A stretch of 64,000 bases of DNA from Paremcibacter congregatus (GTDB lineage Bacteria > Pseudomonadota > Alphaproteobacteria > Sphingomonadales > Emcibacteraceae), in contig NZ_CP041025.1 of NCBI RefSeq assembly GCF_006385135.1, positions 1,457,501 through 1,521,500 of the forward strand. Reading direction: 5' to 3'. The notes beneath the pieces were generated by a model. The model searched no databases and was not told the DNA's origin. It saw nothing but the letters and a program-made list of their open reading frames with translations. The translations under genes and the position numbers were made by a program. The first letter of the stretch is position 1, and the number at the start of each line of letters is the position of its first letter. Below are positions 53,884-62,259 of the stretch, piece after piece.

Positions 53884-55257
53884 GTGACGGATAAGAAGTT
53901 ATTTATTAAGACGTATGGCTGTCAGATGAATGTCTATGATACGGAACGTATGGTGGATGTGATGGCCCATGAAGGCTATTCCGTAACCGATACGCCGGAT
54001 GATGCGGATCTGGTGGTGTTGAATACTTGCCATATTCGCGAAAAGGCTGCGGAAAAGGTTTATTCCGATATCGGACGTTTGCGGGTGCAAAAGGAAAAAC
54101 GCGCCAAGAAAGACGGTAAGCAAAGCATTCTTGCGGTCGGTGGTTGTGTGGCTCAGGCGGAAGGCGCCGAGATACAGAAACGCGCGCCGGTCGTTGACAT
54201 GGTTTTCGGTCCGCAAACCTATCACCGCCTGCCGGAAATGACCAAGGAAGCAGATGCCATAAAGCAGGCCGGGGAACGCCCGCGTATTCTTGATACGGAT
54301 CTGTCGGTCAGCGAAAAATTTGAAAGCCTGTCCAAAAAAGGCGTTTCCAACAAGAAAACCGCCTTTCTTACTGTACAGGAAGGGTGCGATAAATTCTGCA
54401 CCTATTGTGTGGTGCCTTATACCAGGGGCGGCGAATTCTCCCGGGCCTTTGAAGATGTTATGCAGGATGCGATGAAGCTCAATGATGCGGGTGTGCTGGA
54501 AGTGACCCTGCTTGGGCAGAATGTTAATGCCTATCACGGCATGTCGAAGGCAGGGGAAGAATGGTCCCTGGCGCGGATGATCCGTCATCTGGCCGACACC
54601 ACGGACTTTGAACGCATCAGATATACCACGTCTCATCCTCAGGATATGACGGATGAGTTGATTGCAGTGCATGGCGAGATTGAACAATGCATGCCCTATC
54701 TGCATCTGCCGGTGCAGGCGGGTTCTGACAAGATCGTCAAGGCCATGAACCGTCATCATACCATCGCCTCTTATATGAAAATCATTGAAGATGTGCGCAA
54801 GGCCCGGCCTGATATTGCCCTGTCCGGTGATTTTATCGTTGGCTTTCCGGGTGAAACCGATGCGGACTTCCAGGAAACCATGAAAGTGGTGCGCGATGTC
54901 AATTATGCTCAGGCTTATTCCTTCATGTATAGTGAACGGCCCGGCACTCCGGCGGCGGACTGGGAAGACCAGGTCGAGGAACATGTGAAGGCTGAACGGC
55001 TTGCGGAGTTGCAGGACGAGCTTAATAAACAGCAACGCGCTTTTAATGATGCGAGCGTTGGCAAGACCATGCCGGTGTTGCTGGAACGGATTGGCAAGGA
55101 AGCCACGCATCTGGTGGGCCGCAGTCCTTATATGCAGGCGGTGTATGTCGATGTAAAAGATGTTAATGTGGTGGACCGGGTCTTTGGACAGATGGTCGAT
55201 ATGAAGATTGAAAGCGCCGGACCGCGCAGTCTCAAAGGGGAACTTGTTCTTAAATGA
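53884..55257 (+). CDS. miaB: tRNA-2-methylthio-N6-dimethylallyladenosine synthase
   Basis: A 457-residue radical SAM methylthiotransferase with GTG start and CAGGAAC upstream. The N-terminal UPF0004 domain has Cys13 (YGCQMN), Cys49 (NTCHIR) and Cys88 (GGCVAQ), holding the auxiliary Fe-S cluster. The radical SAM cysteines are 168, 172 and 175 in [12 protein letters not shown]-terminal TRAM domain ends the protein. It adds the methylthio group to i6A37 of tRNA. Its last 4 bp overlap phoH, opening the run miaB-phoH-ybeY-corC-lnt. Confidence 0.98.
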   Translation: MTDKKLFIKTYGCQMNVYDTERMVDVMAHEGYSVTDTPDDADLVVLNTCHIREKAAEKVYSDIGRLRVQKEKRAKKDGKQSILAVGGCVAQAEGAEIQKRAPVVDMVFGPQTYHRLPEMTKEADAIKQAGERPRILDTDLSVSEKFESLSKKGVSNKKTAFLTVQEGCDKFCTYCVVPYTRGGEFSRAFEDVMQDAMKLNDAGVLEVTLLGQNVNAYHGMSKAGEEWSLARMIRHLADTTDFERIRYTTSHPQDMTDELIAVHGEIEQCMPYLHLPVQAGSDKIVKAMNRHHTIASYMKIIEDVRKARPDIALSGDFIVGFPGETDADFQETMKVVRDVNYAQAYSFMYSERPGTPAADWEDQVEEHVKAERLAELQDELNKQQRAFNDASVGKTMPVLLERIGKEATHLVGRSPYMQAVYVDVKDVNVVDRVFGQMVDMKIESAGPRSLKGELVLK

Positions 55258-56261
55258 AGAAAGCCGCTAAATCAAAAGTGACATCGATTACCCTTGAGTT
55301 TGAAGATAATACACCCTTGCCGGATATTTACGGTGAACATAATGCGCATTTGGCGCGGATAGAGGAGGCAACGGGGGCCAGCTTCTCGCCCAAGGGCAAC
55401 ATTTTGGTCATTGAAGGCCTGCCGGATGCCTGTGCCGGGGCGAAACAGATTATCGTTTCGTTGCATGAAACCCTGTCGCGGGTCGAGGGATTAAGCCTCG
55501 CGGATGTGGAAGGGGCTATTCGTATGGCCAATTTTCTCGAAGCACCGGAAATCAAATCGGTAACCAATCACAATATTGCCGAACGTGAGGGATTATCGCT
55601 CAAAGCGAACAGCATTCGCACCCGTAACGCTATTATTGCGCCACGATCGGTTAATCAGGCCCGTTATATTCAGGCGCTGCGTGAAACAGACATGACCTTT
55701 GGGTTGGGGCCAGCCGGTACTGGGAAAACCTTTCTTGCGGTCGCCATGGCGGTATCACATCTTCTGGAGGGCAGGGTGGAACGCATTGTTCTGACCCGTC
55801 CGGCAGTGGAAGCCGGTGAGAAGCTCGGCTTCCTGCCCGGTGATATGCGGGAAAAGGTCGATCCTTATCTCAGGCCTTTGTATGACGCCCTGGGGCAGAT
55901 GATTTCCATGGAACAGACAGAAAAACGTCTCGAAAATGGGGATATTGAGGTCGCTCCGCTGGCGTTCATGCGCGGGCGCACCCTGTCGAATGCGTTTGTG
56001 ATCCTTGACGAGGCCCAGAATACCAGCCCGATGCAGATGAAAATGTTTCTGACGCGCTTTGGCGAGAATTGCCGCATGGTGGTATGTGGTGACCCGTCTC
56101 AGGTTGACCTGCCTGATGGCACGCCGTCCGGTCTGAAGCATGCGCTGGATACTCTGGGGTATATTGACGAGATCTCCTTTATCGAATTTAACGCCGACGA
56201 TGTTGTGCGGCATCCGCTGGTGGGCAAGATCGTCCGGGCCTATGACAAGGTTGAACGATGA
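55254..56261 (+). CDS. ybeZ: PhoH-like ATPase (PhoH/YbeZ)
   Basis: A 335-residue protein. Residues 1-110 are a KH-like N-terminal domain, and the PhoH P-loop domain follows with Walker [17 protein letters not shown] near residue 152, [19 protein letters not shown] and Walker [17 protein letters not shown]. YbeZ works with the endoribonuclease YbeY, whose gene overlaps it by 4 bp. It is thought to act as an RNA-linked ATPase in ribosome biogenesis or RNA quality control. Length and motifs are normal. Confidence 0.96.
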   Translation: MKKAAKSKVTSITLEFEDNTPLPDIYGEHNAHLARIEEATGASFSPKGNILVIEGLPDACAGAKQIIVSLHETLSRVEGLSLADVEGAIRMANFLEAPEIKSVTNHNIAEREGLSLKANSIRTRNAIIAPRSVNQARYIQALRETDMTFGLGPAGTGKTFLAVAMAVSHLLEGRVERIVLTRPAVEAGEKLGFLPGDMREKVDPYLRPLYDALGQMISMEQTEKRLENGDIEVAPLAFMRGRTLSNAFVILDEAQNTSPMQMKMFLTRFGENCRMVVCGDPSQVDLPDGTPSGLKHALDTLGYIDEISFIEFNADDVVRHPLVGKIVRAYDKVER

Positions 56262-56788
56262 GCCTGGACAATGTTGATCTGGATTTCGCCCTCGGCGCCG
56301 ATCAGTGGGAAGAGAACTTCCCGCAGTATCAGGACCATATCCGGACCTGTTTTGATCTTATTGTGACCCATGTTGCGGAAGCCCGGCGCCTTGCCGAATT
56401 TCCTCATGTGGAAGTGAGCTTTCTTTTGACCGATGATACCGCCATTCAAACCCTGAACCGTGATTATCGCGGGAAGGACAAGGCGACCAACGTTCTGTCT
56501 TTTCCGTCTCTGTCGGAAGAAGATGTCGCGCAGTATCTGAGATTAGGAGAAGACCTGCCGGCCATGCCGATCGCGCTTGGGGATATTATCTTCGCCTGGG
56601 AAACCATAAAGCGTGAAGCAGAGGCTCAGGGCAAGACCCTCGACAGTCATTTTTGTCATTTATGTCTGCATGGCATACTGCATCTTTTGGGCTATGATCA
56701 TATTGATGACGATGACGCTGCGGTCATGGAAGCCTTGGAAACGGATTTATTGGCAAAACTATCTATTGACGACCCTTATCAGGCCTGA
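56258..56788 (+). CDS. ybeY: rRNA maturation endoribonuclease YbeY
   Basis: A 176-residue UPF0054 metalloprotein. The zinc site H-x3-H-x5-H is in CLHGILHLLGYDHIDDD, and the characteristic DYRGKDKATNVLSFPSL is at about 67-84. YbeY processes the 3' end of 16S rRNA and takes part in ribosome quality control. The gene overlaps ybeZ by 4 bp and is followed 35 bp later by the corC gene. No oddities. Confidence 0.97.
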   Translation: MSLDNVDLDFALGADQWEENFPQYQDHIRTCFDLIVTHVAEARRLAEFPHVEVSFLLTDDTAIQTLNRDYRGKDKATNVLSFPSLSEEDVAQYLRLGEDLPAMPIALGDIIFAWETIKREAEAQGKTLDSHFCHLCLHGILHLLGYDHIDDDDAAVMEALETDLLAKLSIDDPYQA

Positions 56789-56822
56789 GACAATCAGGAT
56801 GAATTCATAACGTGATCCAGAA

Positions 56823-57791
56823 GTGATGAATATTGAACATAAAGTAACGGACAAAACGTCAGAAACAGAGCCTCCTTCGCGAAGGCAAAATGGATTTTAC
56901 GGCTGGCTTAAAAGTTTATTTAGCCCGAATAATGGTGATTATTCCCTGAAAGAAAGCCTTGAAGAGGTGATCGATGAGCTGGAGGACGGGGAGTCCTCTT
57001 TCGGGGCAGAAGAACGGTCGATCATTAAAAATACCCTGACATTCCGGAGCAAACGGGTCGATGACATCATGGTGCCGCGCACAGATATCATTGCGGTGGA
57101 GGCTTCTTCCAGTTTTGAAGAAGTCATGGAAGTGTTTTTCAAGGGGTCGACATCGCGTCTGCCGGTGTATCGCGACACCCTGGATGAAGTCATCGCCATG
57201 GTCCACATCAAGGACGCCTTCCGTGAACTTGTGGCCCAGGGGGATAACAGGAAAGCCATTTCATTGCGGGATATTCAGCGCCCGATCCTGTTTGTGCCAC
57301 CTTCCATGAAGCTGTTTGACTTGCTGACCAAGATGCAGGCGACCCACATCCATATGGCGTTGGTGGTCGATGAATATGGCGGTACCGATGGACTGTTGAC
57401 TATTGAGGATCTTGTCGAGCAGATCGTTGGCGATATTGAAGACGAGCATGACGAGGCAGAAGCGGAACTTTTGAAAGAATTGCCGGGGGGGGATCTTTTG
57501 GCGGACGCACGCTTGCCGATTGAGGAGTTGGAGGATCTGCTTGGTCTTGACTTGTTGCCGGATGACCAGGACGAGGATGTCGATACCTTGGGCGGGCTGG
57601 TTTTTACCATAGCCGGTTATATTCCCGAAGTGGATGAGGTTATTCAGGATCAAAATGGTTTGAGTTATAAAATTGTTGCCGGTGACGCCCGCAGCATCAA
57701 AACGGTTCTTATTCGGCGGAAAAGCGTCAAGAAAATTCCAGAAGGAAACAGAGCAGAAGATATAGCGGAAAATAACACGCAGCATGGATAG
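56823..57791 (+). CDS. ybeX: CorC/HlyC-type CBS-domain protein (YbeX)
   Basis: A 322-residue cytoplasmic protein with two CBS domains (VMVPRTDIIAVEASSSFEEV-like start near 83, here IMVPRTDIIAVEAS; and IQRPILFVPPSMKLFDLLTK), followed by a CorC_HlyC transporter-associated domain from about 240. No DUF21 membrane domain is present, so it is the soluble YbeX/CorC branch, linked to magnesium or cobalt efflux and ribosome metabolism. The start may be GTG 56823 or ATG 56826. It overlaps lnt by 8 bp. Confidence 0.94.
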   Translation: MMNIEHKVTDKTSETEPPSRRQNGFYGWLKSLFSPNNGDYSLKESLEEVIDELEDGESSFGAEERSIIKNTLTFRSKRVDDIMVPRTDIIAVEASSSFEEVMEVFFKGSTSRLPVYRDTLDEVIAMVHIKDAFRELVAQGDNRKAISLRDIQRPILFVPPSMKLFDLLTKMQATHIHMALVVDEYGGTDGLLTIEDLVEQIVGDIEDEHDEAEAELLKELPGGDLLADARLPIEELEDLLGLDLLPDDQDEDVDTLGGLVFTIAGYIPEVDEVIQDQNGLSYKIVAGDARSIKTVLIRRKSVKKIPEGNRAEDIAENNTQHG

Positions 57792-59373
57792 TAAAGGGGT
57801 GGGGACATTTTATAGTGACCGGATCTCAGATTGGTTGCACCGGCGGAGTGGCGGACAGCTGATCCTGCTGGTTTTCCTTGGGGGTGTCCTGTCCGGGCTT
57901 TCTTTTGCGCCGTTGTATCTTATTCCGCTTTTGGCTGTGGCTTATCCTCTGCTGCTGATGGTGGTGTTTCAAAGTAAAAGCCCATTGGAAGCCATGGCTT
58001 TTGGCTGGTGGTTTGGGTTTGGTCAATTATTTATGGGGACCACCTGGATTGCCTCCGCATTTGAAGTGGATGGCCGTTATCCCGGTTGGACCGGTTATTT
58101 GGCGGTTGCCTGCCTGGCGATGGTTCTGGCGCTCTATTACGGATTGGCCACAGGTTTGTTATGGCGGTTTTTTCGCCGTCTGGATCTGACTAAAAACCGT
58201 CTTTCACTGGTATTGGCCTTTGTGGTTTTGTGGAGCGGCGCTGAATGGCTGAGGGGGCATTTCTTCACCGGTTTTCCTTGGAACCTAACCGGCTATGCCT
58301 GGGGGTTTTCCGATACAATGTTGCAAACCACGGCTTTGTGGGGCATTTACGGGCTCGGGGTTCTAACGATTTTTCTTGCCTTGGTGCCTTATTTACTGAT
58401 TCATGCACCACTAAAGTCAAAATTGTTTTCCGGCAGTCTCGGGGCGGCGGTTGTTTTAATTCTTGGTATGATTGTATACGGGGTCCTGCAACTTTCGATA
58501 CCTACGAGCTTTCACGAAAATGTGAAGCTTAAAATTGTTCAGGCCAATATTAATCAGAATGACAAGTGGGATCCGGCAAAAAAAGCGGATAATTTTATCA
58601 CCTACCTTAACATGAGCAAGGCCCGTCCGGAGGAGGGAATTACTCATGTTATCTGGCCGGAAACAGCGGTGGTTTATTTTCTCGATACGGAACCGTCAAG
58701 ACGCTATCTGATTGCGGAATTCCTGAAGAATAATGCCGTGTTGATGACCGGTTTTCCTCGGGTCAAACGGGTGCCGGAATTACAAGCCTGGAATAGCTTC
58801 GCCGTGATCGATCAGGAAGCCCAGGTGCAATATATTTACGACAAGAATCATTTGGTGCCCTTTGGGGAATATACACCGGATTTTTTACATAATTCCCTGT
58901 CTTTTCTAGGACTTGGCATGATGGTTGATGGGTTCTCATATAGCCGGGGAGAGGGACTTGAAACCTATCATCCCGCCGGGATGCCATCGGTTGGTGTATT
59001 GATCTGTTACGAAATTATTTTTCCAGGTTCCGTGGTCGATCGGGATGACCGTCCGGACTGGTTGCTGAACATCACCAATGATGCCTGGTATGGACGTTTT
59101 AACGGGCCATATCAGCACTTTCTTCAGACCCGGGTTCGGGCGATTGAAGAAGGTCGTCCGGTGGTGCGTTCCGCCGGGACGGGGATCTCTGCAGTGATCG
59201 ATTCTCAAGGGCGGGTGATTAAAGCTTTAGACCTAAACCAACGGGGCACGATAACCTCCGAACTTCCCGTTAAAAGAGCCGACCGGACCCTTTACTCTAG
59301 CATTTATGACTGGACTTATTTGGCCATTATGTTACTGTTAAGTGGTTTAGTTATTCTGTTCCTTAGGCAATGA
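57784..59373 (+). CDS. lnt: Apolipoprotein N-acyltransferase
   Basis: A 529-residue integral membrane enzyme with six to eight N-terminal membrane segments and a periplasmic nitrilase-like domain. The catalytic triad is Glu near residue 293 (WPETAVVYF), Lys near 354 (YDKNHLVPFGEY) and Cys near 408 (GVLICYEIIFPG). It transfers an acyl chain to the N-terminal cysteine of lipoproteins after LspA cleavage. It overlaps corC by 8 bp and ends the operon. The window also encodes at least two lipoproteins that would be clients. Confidence 0.97.
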   Translation: MDSKGVGTFYSDRISDWLHRRSGGQLILLVFLGGVLSGLSFAPLYLIPLLAVAYPLLLMVVFQSKSPLEAMAFGWWFGFGQLFMGTTWIASAFEVDGRYPGWTGYLAVACLAMVLALYYGLATGLLWRFFRRLDLTKNRLSLVLAFVVLWSGAEWLRGHFFTGFPWNLTGYAWGFSDTMLQTTALWGIYGLGVLTIFLALVPYLLIHAPLKSKLFSGSLGAAVVLILGMIVYGVLQLSIPTSFHENVKLKIVQANINQNDKWDPAKKADNFITYLNMSKARPEEGITHVIWPETAVVYFLDTEPSRRYLIAEFLKNNAVLMTGFPRVKRVPELQAWNSFAVIDQEAQVQYIYDKNHLVPFGEYTPDFLHNSLSFLGLGMMVDGFSYSRGEGLETYHPAGMPSVGVLICYEIIFPGSVVDRDDRPDWLLNITNDAWYGRFNGPYQHFLQTRVRAIEEGRPVVRSAGTGISAVIDSQGRVIKALDLNQRGTITSELPVKRADRTLYSSIYDWTYLAIMLLLSGLVILFLRQ

Positions 59374-59391
59374 TTGCAGGATACTTGTAGA

Positions 59392-59419
59392 TAAAGCTTG
59401 ACCTAATAAAGCTTGACCT
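59392..59419. repeat. Tandem direct repeat of 13 bp, 15-bp period
   Basis: TAAAGCTTGACCT occurs at 59392-59404 and exactly again at 59407-59419. It lies in the 117-bp gap between lnt and phrR. TTGACC in each copy resembles a -35 box, but no good -10 sits at the right distance. It could be a binding site for PhrR itself or another regulator. Confidence 0.6.
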
Positions 59420-59490
59420 CTAACAGTATCTTGAGATTTCGGGGGTAAATAGTACTAGTATTTATGAGTTATTAAACAGCGGAATAAAAG

Positions 59491-59919
59491 ATGGTAAAAT
59501 CAACACCTGAACCAGTAGACGTCCATGTGGGATCACGTGTCCGGTTGCGTAGAACCCTTCTCGGCATGAGCCAAGACAAACTTGGCAAAGCCTTAAGTTT
59601 GACTTTCCAGCAAATTCAGAAATATGAGCGCGGCGCCAATCGCATTGGCTCAAGTCGTCTGTATCAACTTTCACAGATCCTTGATGTTCCCGTATCATTT
59701 TTCTTCGACGATATGCCGGCCGAAGTAACTGGAAAATCTTCCGGTATGTCTGAAGGCGGCAAGCAGTCCTTTGAAGTAGGGCAGTTATCCCGTCGCGAGA
59801 CCCTGGAATTGGTACGCGCCTACTACAAGATCAAGGACCCTGCGGTTCGCAAGAAATTGTTCGAAATGGTCAAGGCGCTTGGCAATTCAGCGCTGACTGT
59901 CGAAGGACCTTCAGCGTAG
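59491..59919 (+). CDS. XRE-family transcriptional regulator (PhrR/PraR-like)
   Basis: A 142-residue cytoplasmic regulator. The N-terminal helix-turn-helix at about 14-72 contains RVRLRRTLLGMSQDKLGKAL and FQQIQKYERGANRIGSSRLY. The C-terminal half is helical (RRETLELVRAYYKIKDPAVR). Proteins like this lie directly after lnt in rhizobia and relatives, where they are named PhrR or PraR and affect acid response, quorum sensing or biofilm genes. Here metK does not follow. A tandem repeat upstream and a strong terminator downstream make it a single-gene unit. Confidence 0.9.
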   Translation: MVKSTPEPVDVHVGSRVRLRRTLLGMSQDKLGKALSLTFQQIQKYERGANRIGSSRLYQLSQILDVPVSFFFDDMPAEVTGKSSGMSEGGKQSFEVGQLSRRETLELVRAYYKIKDPAVRKKLFEMVKALGNSALTVEGPSA

Positions 59920-59965
59920 CTGAATAATTTTCGAGACGCGCCTAGGCTCTTGAAACAAATATTAC

Positions 59966-60004
59966 GGGCACGCACAGCTTTTGCTGTGGGTGTCTTGTTT
60001 TTTT
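59966..60004 (+). terminator. Intrinsic terminator of the PhrR-like gene
   Basis: Arms GGCACGCACAGC and GCTGTGGGTGTC pair over 12 bp with one mismatch and one wobble around a TTTT loop, followed by TTGTTTTTTT. It lies about 47 bp after the stop codon. Confidence 0.88.
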
Positions 60005-60038
60005 AGGGACGTATTACCAGAGGGCAACGAGGTTAAAA

Positions 60039-60410
60039 ATGATAAAAAATATGCCAGATCGTGAAGAATACGACCGCCTTGTCTATAAAATTATACCAAC
60101 CTGCGACTGGGAGGCGGCCTGTGTCGCCGGAGTTTATACCGGGTCTGCCGATGATCAGCGGGATGGCTATATTCATTTTTCAACCCGGGAACAGGTCAGG
60201 GGCACCTTGGCCAGGCATTTTGCCGGTCAGGATAATCTGCTGCTGCTGGCGGTCGTGGCGAACGATCTTGATTCCAGTGCCTTGAAATATGAAACATCTC
60301 GGCGCGGAGAAAAATTTCCCCATTTATATGGAAATCTGTTTCCCTCTGCGGTCGAAGCGCGTTATATGATCCACTTGACAGAGGCGGGGGAACATTCGGT
60401 CGAATTCTAA
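60039..60410 (+). CDS. DUF952 family protein
   Basis: A 123-residue cytoplasmic protein. DUF952 hallmarks are DGYIHFSTREQVRGTLARHF, LLLLAVVANDLDSSALKYE and FPHLYGNLFPSAVEA. The fold resembles ADP-ribosyltransferase-like proteins, but no catalytic role is known. A GAGG precedes the ATG. It lies 23 bp upstream of pyrD, an arrangement frequent in alphaproteobacteria, so the two are probably co-transcribed. Confidence 0.92.
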   Translation: MIKNMPDREEYDRLVYKIIPTCDWEAACVAGVYTGSADDQRDGYIHFSTREQVRGTLARHFAGQDNLLLLAVVANDLDSSALKYETSRRGEKFPHLYGNLFPSAVEARYMIHLTEAGEHSVEF

Positions 60411-60433
60411 CATGCGTGCAATTGAGGTACATT

Positions 60434-61507
60434 ATGGGGTTTTATAACCTAACCAAGTCATTATTATTTTCTCTGTCTCCTGAAAGAGCCCATACTCTGG
60501 CAATTTTCGGCTTGAAGCATGGCTTTGTTTTTTCCGCGCATCACGAAGATGACCCGGTTCTGGCGACGCGATTGTGGGACATGGATTTCCCCAACCCCGT
60601 GGGTCTTGCCGCAGGTTTCGATAAAAATGCAGAGGTCGCCTGCGCCATGTTGGCGCAAGGGTTTGGTTTTGTTGAGACCGGTACCGTGACGCCGAAACCG
60701 CAACCTGGAAACCCAAAGCCGCGGCTGTTTCGTTTGACCAAGGATCAGGCGGTCATTAACCGGATGGGGTTTAACAATCTTGGCCTGGATATTTATGCGC
60801 AAAACCTGAAACGGCGTGGCAGGCTTGGCAAGTGCGGTATAGTCGGGGCTAATATCGGCGCCAATAAAGACAGTGAAGACCCGATTGGCGATTATGTGAC
60901 CTGTCTGGAGCGTCTGCTTGGCGCGGCCCATTATTTCACCATCAATATTTCATCCCCCAATACACCGGGTCTGCGCAAGTTGCAGGGCAAGGAAGCGCTG
61001 GATGAATTGTTGAGCCGTCTGGTGGCCGTGCGGGAAGCCGCGACAGAAGTGACCGGCAAGCCACCTCTGCTGGTGAAAGTCGCCCCGGACCTGGACGCCG
61101 GGGAACGCAAGGATATCGCAGAGATTGTGATGAAACACGGTATGGATGGTCTGATTGTCAGCAACACGACAATTGGTTTGCGGGACCAGTTGAAATCACA
61201 ATATGCCGGAGAGGCGGGAGGCTTGAGCGGGGCCCCGCTGATGGATATGTCAACCGAGGTCCTGGCAGATATGTATCGATTGACGCAGGGTAAAATTCCG
61301 CTCATCGGTGTCGGAGGCATTCAGAGCGGTGAAGACGCCTACCGGAAGATCAGGGCCGGCGCCTCTTTGATACAGCTCTACAGTGCCCTGGTGTTCGGCG
61401 GGCCGGGATTGGTCCGGACCATCAAACGTGACCTGGCAAATGCATTGAAAAAAGACGGTTATACGTCGGTAACAGAGGCTGTGGGCGCGGATCACAAGAC
61501 GCTGTAA
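60434..61507 (+). CDS. pyrD: Dihydroorotate dehydrogenase (quinone), class 2
   Basis: A 357-residue class 2 enzyme. GAGG lies seven bases before ATG 60434; a GTG at 60416 gives a longer, less likely frame. The N-terminal hydrophobic helix pair (LTKSLLFSLSPERAHTLAIF) is the membrane-binding part of class 2. FMN-binding and catalytic stretches include GLAAGFDKNAEV, NRMGFNNLGLD, the catalytic-serine region TINISSPNTPGLR, then VSNTTIGLR. It oxidises dihydroorotate with quinone in pyrimidine synthesis, at the inner membrane. Confidence 0.97.
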   Translation: MGFYNLTKSLLFSLSPERAHTLAIFGLKHGFVFSAHHEDDPVLATRLWDMDFPNPVGLAAGFDKNAEVACAMLAQGFGFVETGTVTPKPQPGNPKPRLFRLTKDQAVINRMGFNNLGLDIYAQNLKRRGRLGKCGIVGANIGANKDSEDPIGDYVTCLERLLGAAHYFTINISSPNTPGLRKLQGKEALDELLSRLVAVREAATEVTGKPPLLVKVAPDLDAGERKDIAEIVMKHGMDGLIVSNTTIGLRDQLKSQYAGEAGGLSGAPLMDMSTEVLADMYRLTQGKIPLIGVGGIQSGEDAYRKIRAGASLIQLYSALVFGGPGLVRTIKRDLANALKKDGYTSVTEAVGADHKTL

Positions 61508-61520
61508 GTCCGTTTTGCGG

Positions 61521-61883
61521 TCACGCCAGTTGTGCATCAATGGATTTGGTTTTTTCCATAATGATATCGCCGGTGTGACGGGTCGTGACGGTTTCAATCA
61601 ATGCGACCCAGCATTCTTCCTTGGCTATGGGATTATGCATTGTCCCTTTGGGGACGACATGGAAATCGCCCTCTTCAAGGGTGATGACTTCATTTTCATA
61701 TTCCAGAAGCAGACGACCTTTGACGATATAAAAAAGTTCGTCTTCATTGTCGTGTTTGTGCCAGGTAAGGTCGCCTTTGAGTTTGGCAACCTTGATAAAC
61801 TGGTCATTGACCTGCCCGACAATACGGGGGGACCAATATTCGGTAACTTGTTCCAGTTCTTTAAGAAAATTTACGCTTTTCAT
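61521..61883 (-). CDS. Small cupin-domain protein
   Basis: A 120-residue single cupin. GGAG lies nine bases before ATG 61883; a longer frame from 61946 is unlikely. Cupin motif 1 is WHKHDNEDELFYIVKGRLLL with His, His and Glu ligands, and motif 2 is EGDFHVVPKGTMHNP. The metal set is therefore complete. These proteins (COG0662-like) may be isomerases, lyases or binding proteins; the substrate is unknown. It is convergent with pyrD. Confidence 0.9.
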   Translation of the reverse strand: MKSVNFLKELEQVTEYWSPRIVGQVNDQFIKVAKLKGDLTWHKHDNEDELFYIVKGRLLLEYENEVITLEEGDFHVVPKGTMHNPIAKEECWVALIETVTTRHTGDIIMEKTKSIDAQLA

Positions 61884-62011
61884 ATTAGAGGTCTCCGGTT
61901 TCACCAGATTACAGCCTATGAGGTATCTTGAAATTTTGCAAATCAATTAAGGGATGAAATAGAGGAAAAAATAAAATTATTTTTTCTGTTTTTCACATAA
62001 TTCTACAACAA

Positions 62012-62040
62012 TTGACCAGTAGATTCCTGCGCAGACATAA
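62012..62040 (+). promoter_or_regulatory. Candidate promoter of the small RNA
   Basis: TTGACC (62012-62017), a 17-bp spacer and ACATAA (62035-62040) resemble a sigma-70 promoter. Transcription would start near 62047. Confidence 0.5.
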
Positions 62041-62046
62041 AGAACG

Positions 62047-62202
62047 CGATGTTTCTTCTGTTGGGGGTCAGATTGTGCGGCCCGCCAATTTTTATTGGCG
62101 GGCTTAACTCTAAAGTTAAAATTCTCAGGGTAAGACACTACTCCCGTGGATGTCTTACTGAACTATGGGCCGGTTATACTTTGTATAAACCGGCCCTTTT
62201 TT
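62047..62202 (+). ncRNA. Candidate small RNA, about 155 nt
   Basis: Three hairpins follow each other: GCCCGCCAAT/ATTGGCGGGC (about 62083-62106), GTAAGACA/TGTCTTAC (about 62131-62159), and the final GGGCCGG-led terminator stem. A predicted promoter is in place at the 5' side. The nearest upstream gene on the plus strand is pyrD, but a minus-strand gene (the cupin) lies between, so the strong plus-strand terminator needs its own transcript. There is no convincing reading frame. I recognised no known RNA family (not 6S, SRP or tmRNA). Confidence 0.5.
62167..62202 (+). terminator. Intrinsic terminator of the small RNA
   Basis: Arms GGGCCGGTTATAC and GTATAAACCGGCCC pair (one bulge) around a short loop and are followed by TTTTTT. 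The orientation is plus only; on the other strand no T run follows the stem. Confidence 0.85.
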
Positions 62203-62259
62203 ATGGTGCCGCGGAGTATTTTGTCGCCGCGGCCGGTTCCTGCTGGCGCTTAAAAAAGT

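Noticed and set aside
53899-55110. Minus-strand open frame of 403 codons opposite miaB
   Set aside because: MiaB is full length with all catalytic cysteines. The antisense frame is a shadow.
62047-62202. Identity of the small RNA as 6S, SRP RNA or tmRNA
   Set aside because: There is no long closing stem as in 6S, no GGAAGGAAGCA core as in SRP RNA, and no tRNA-like ends as in tmRNA.
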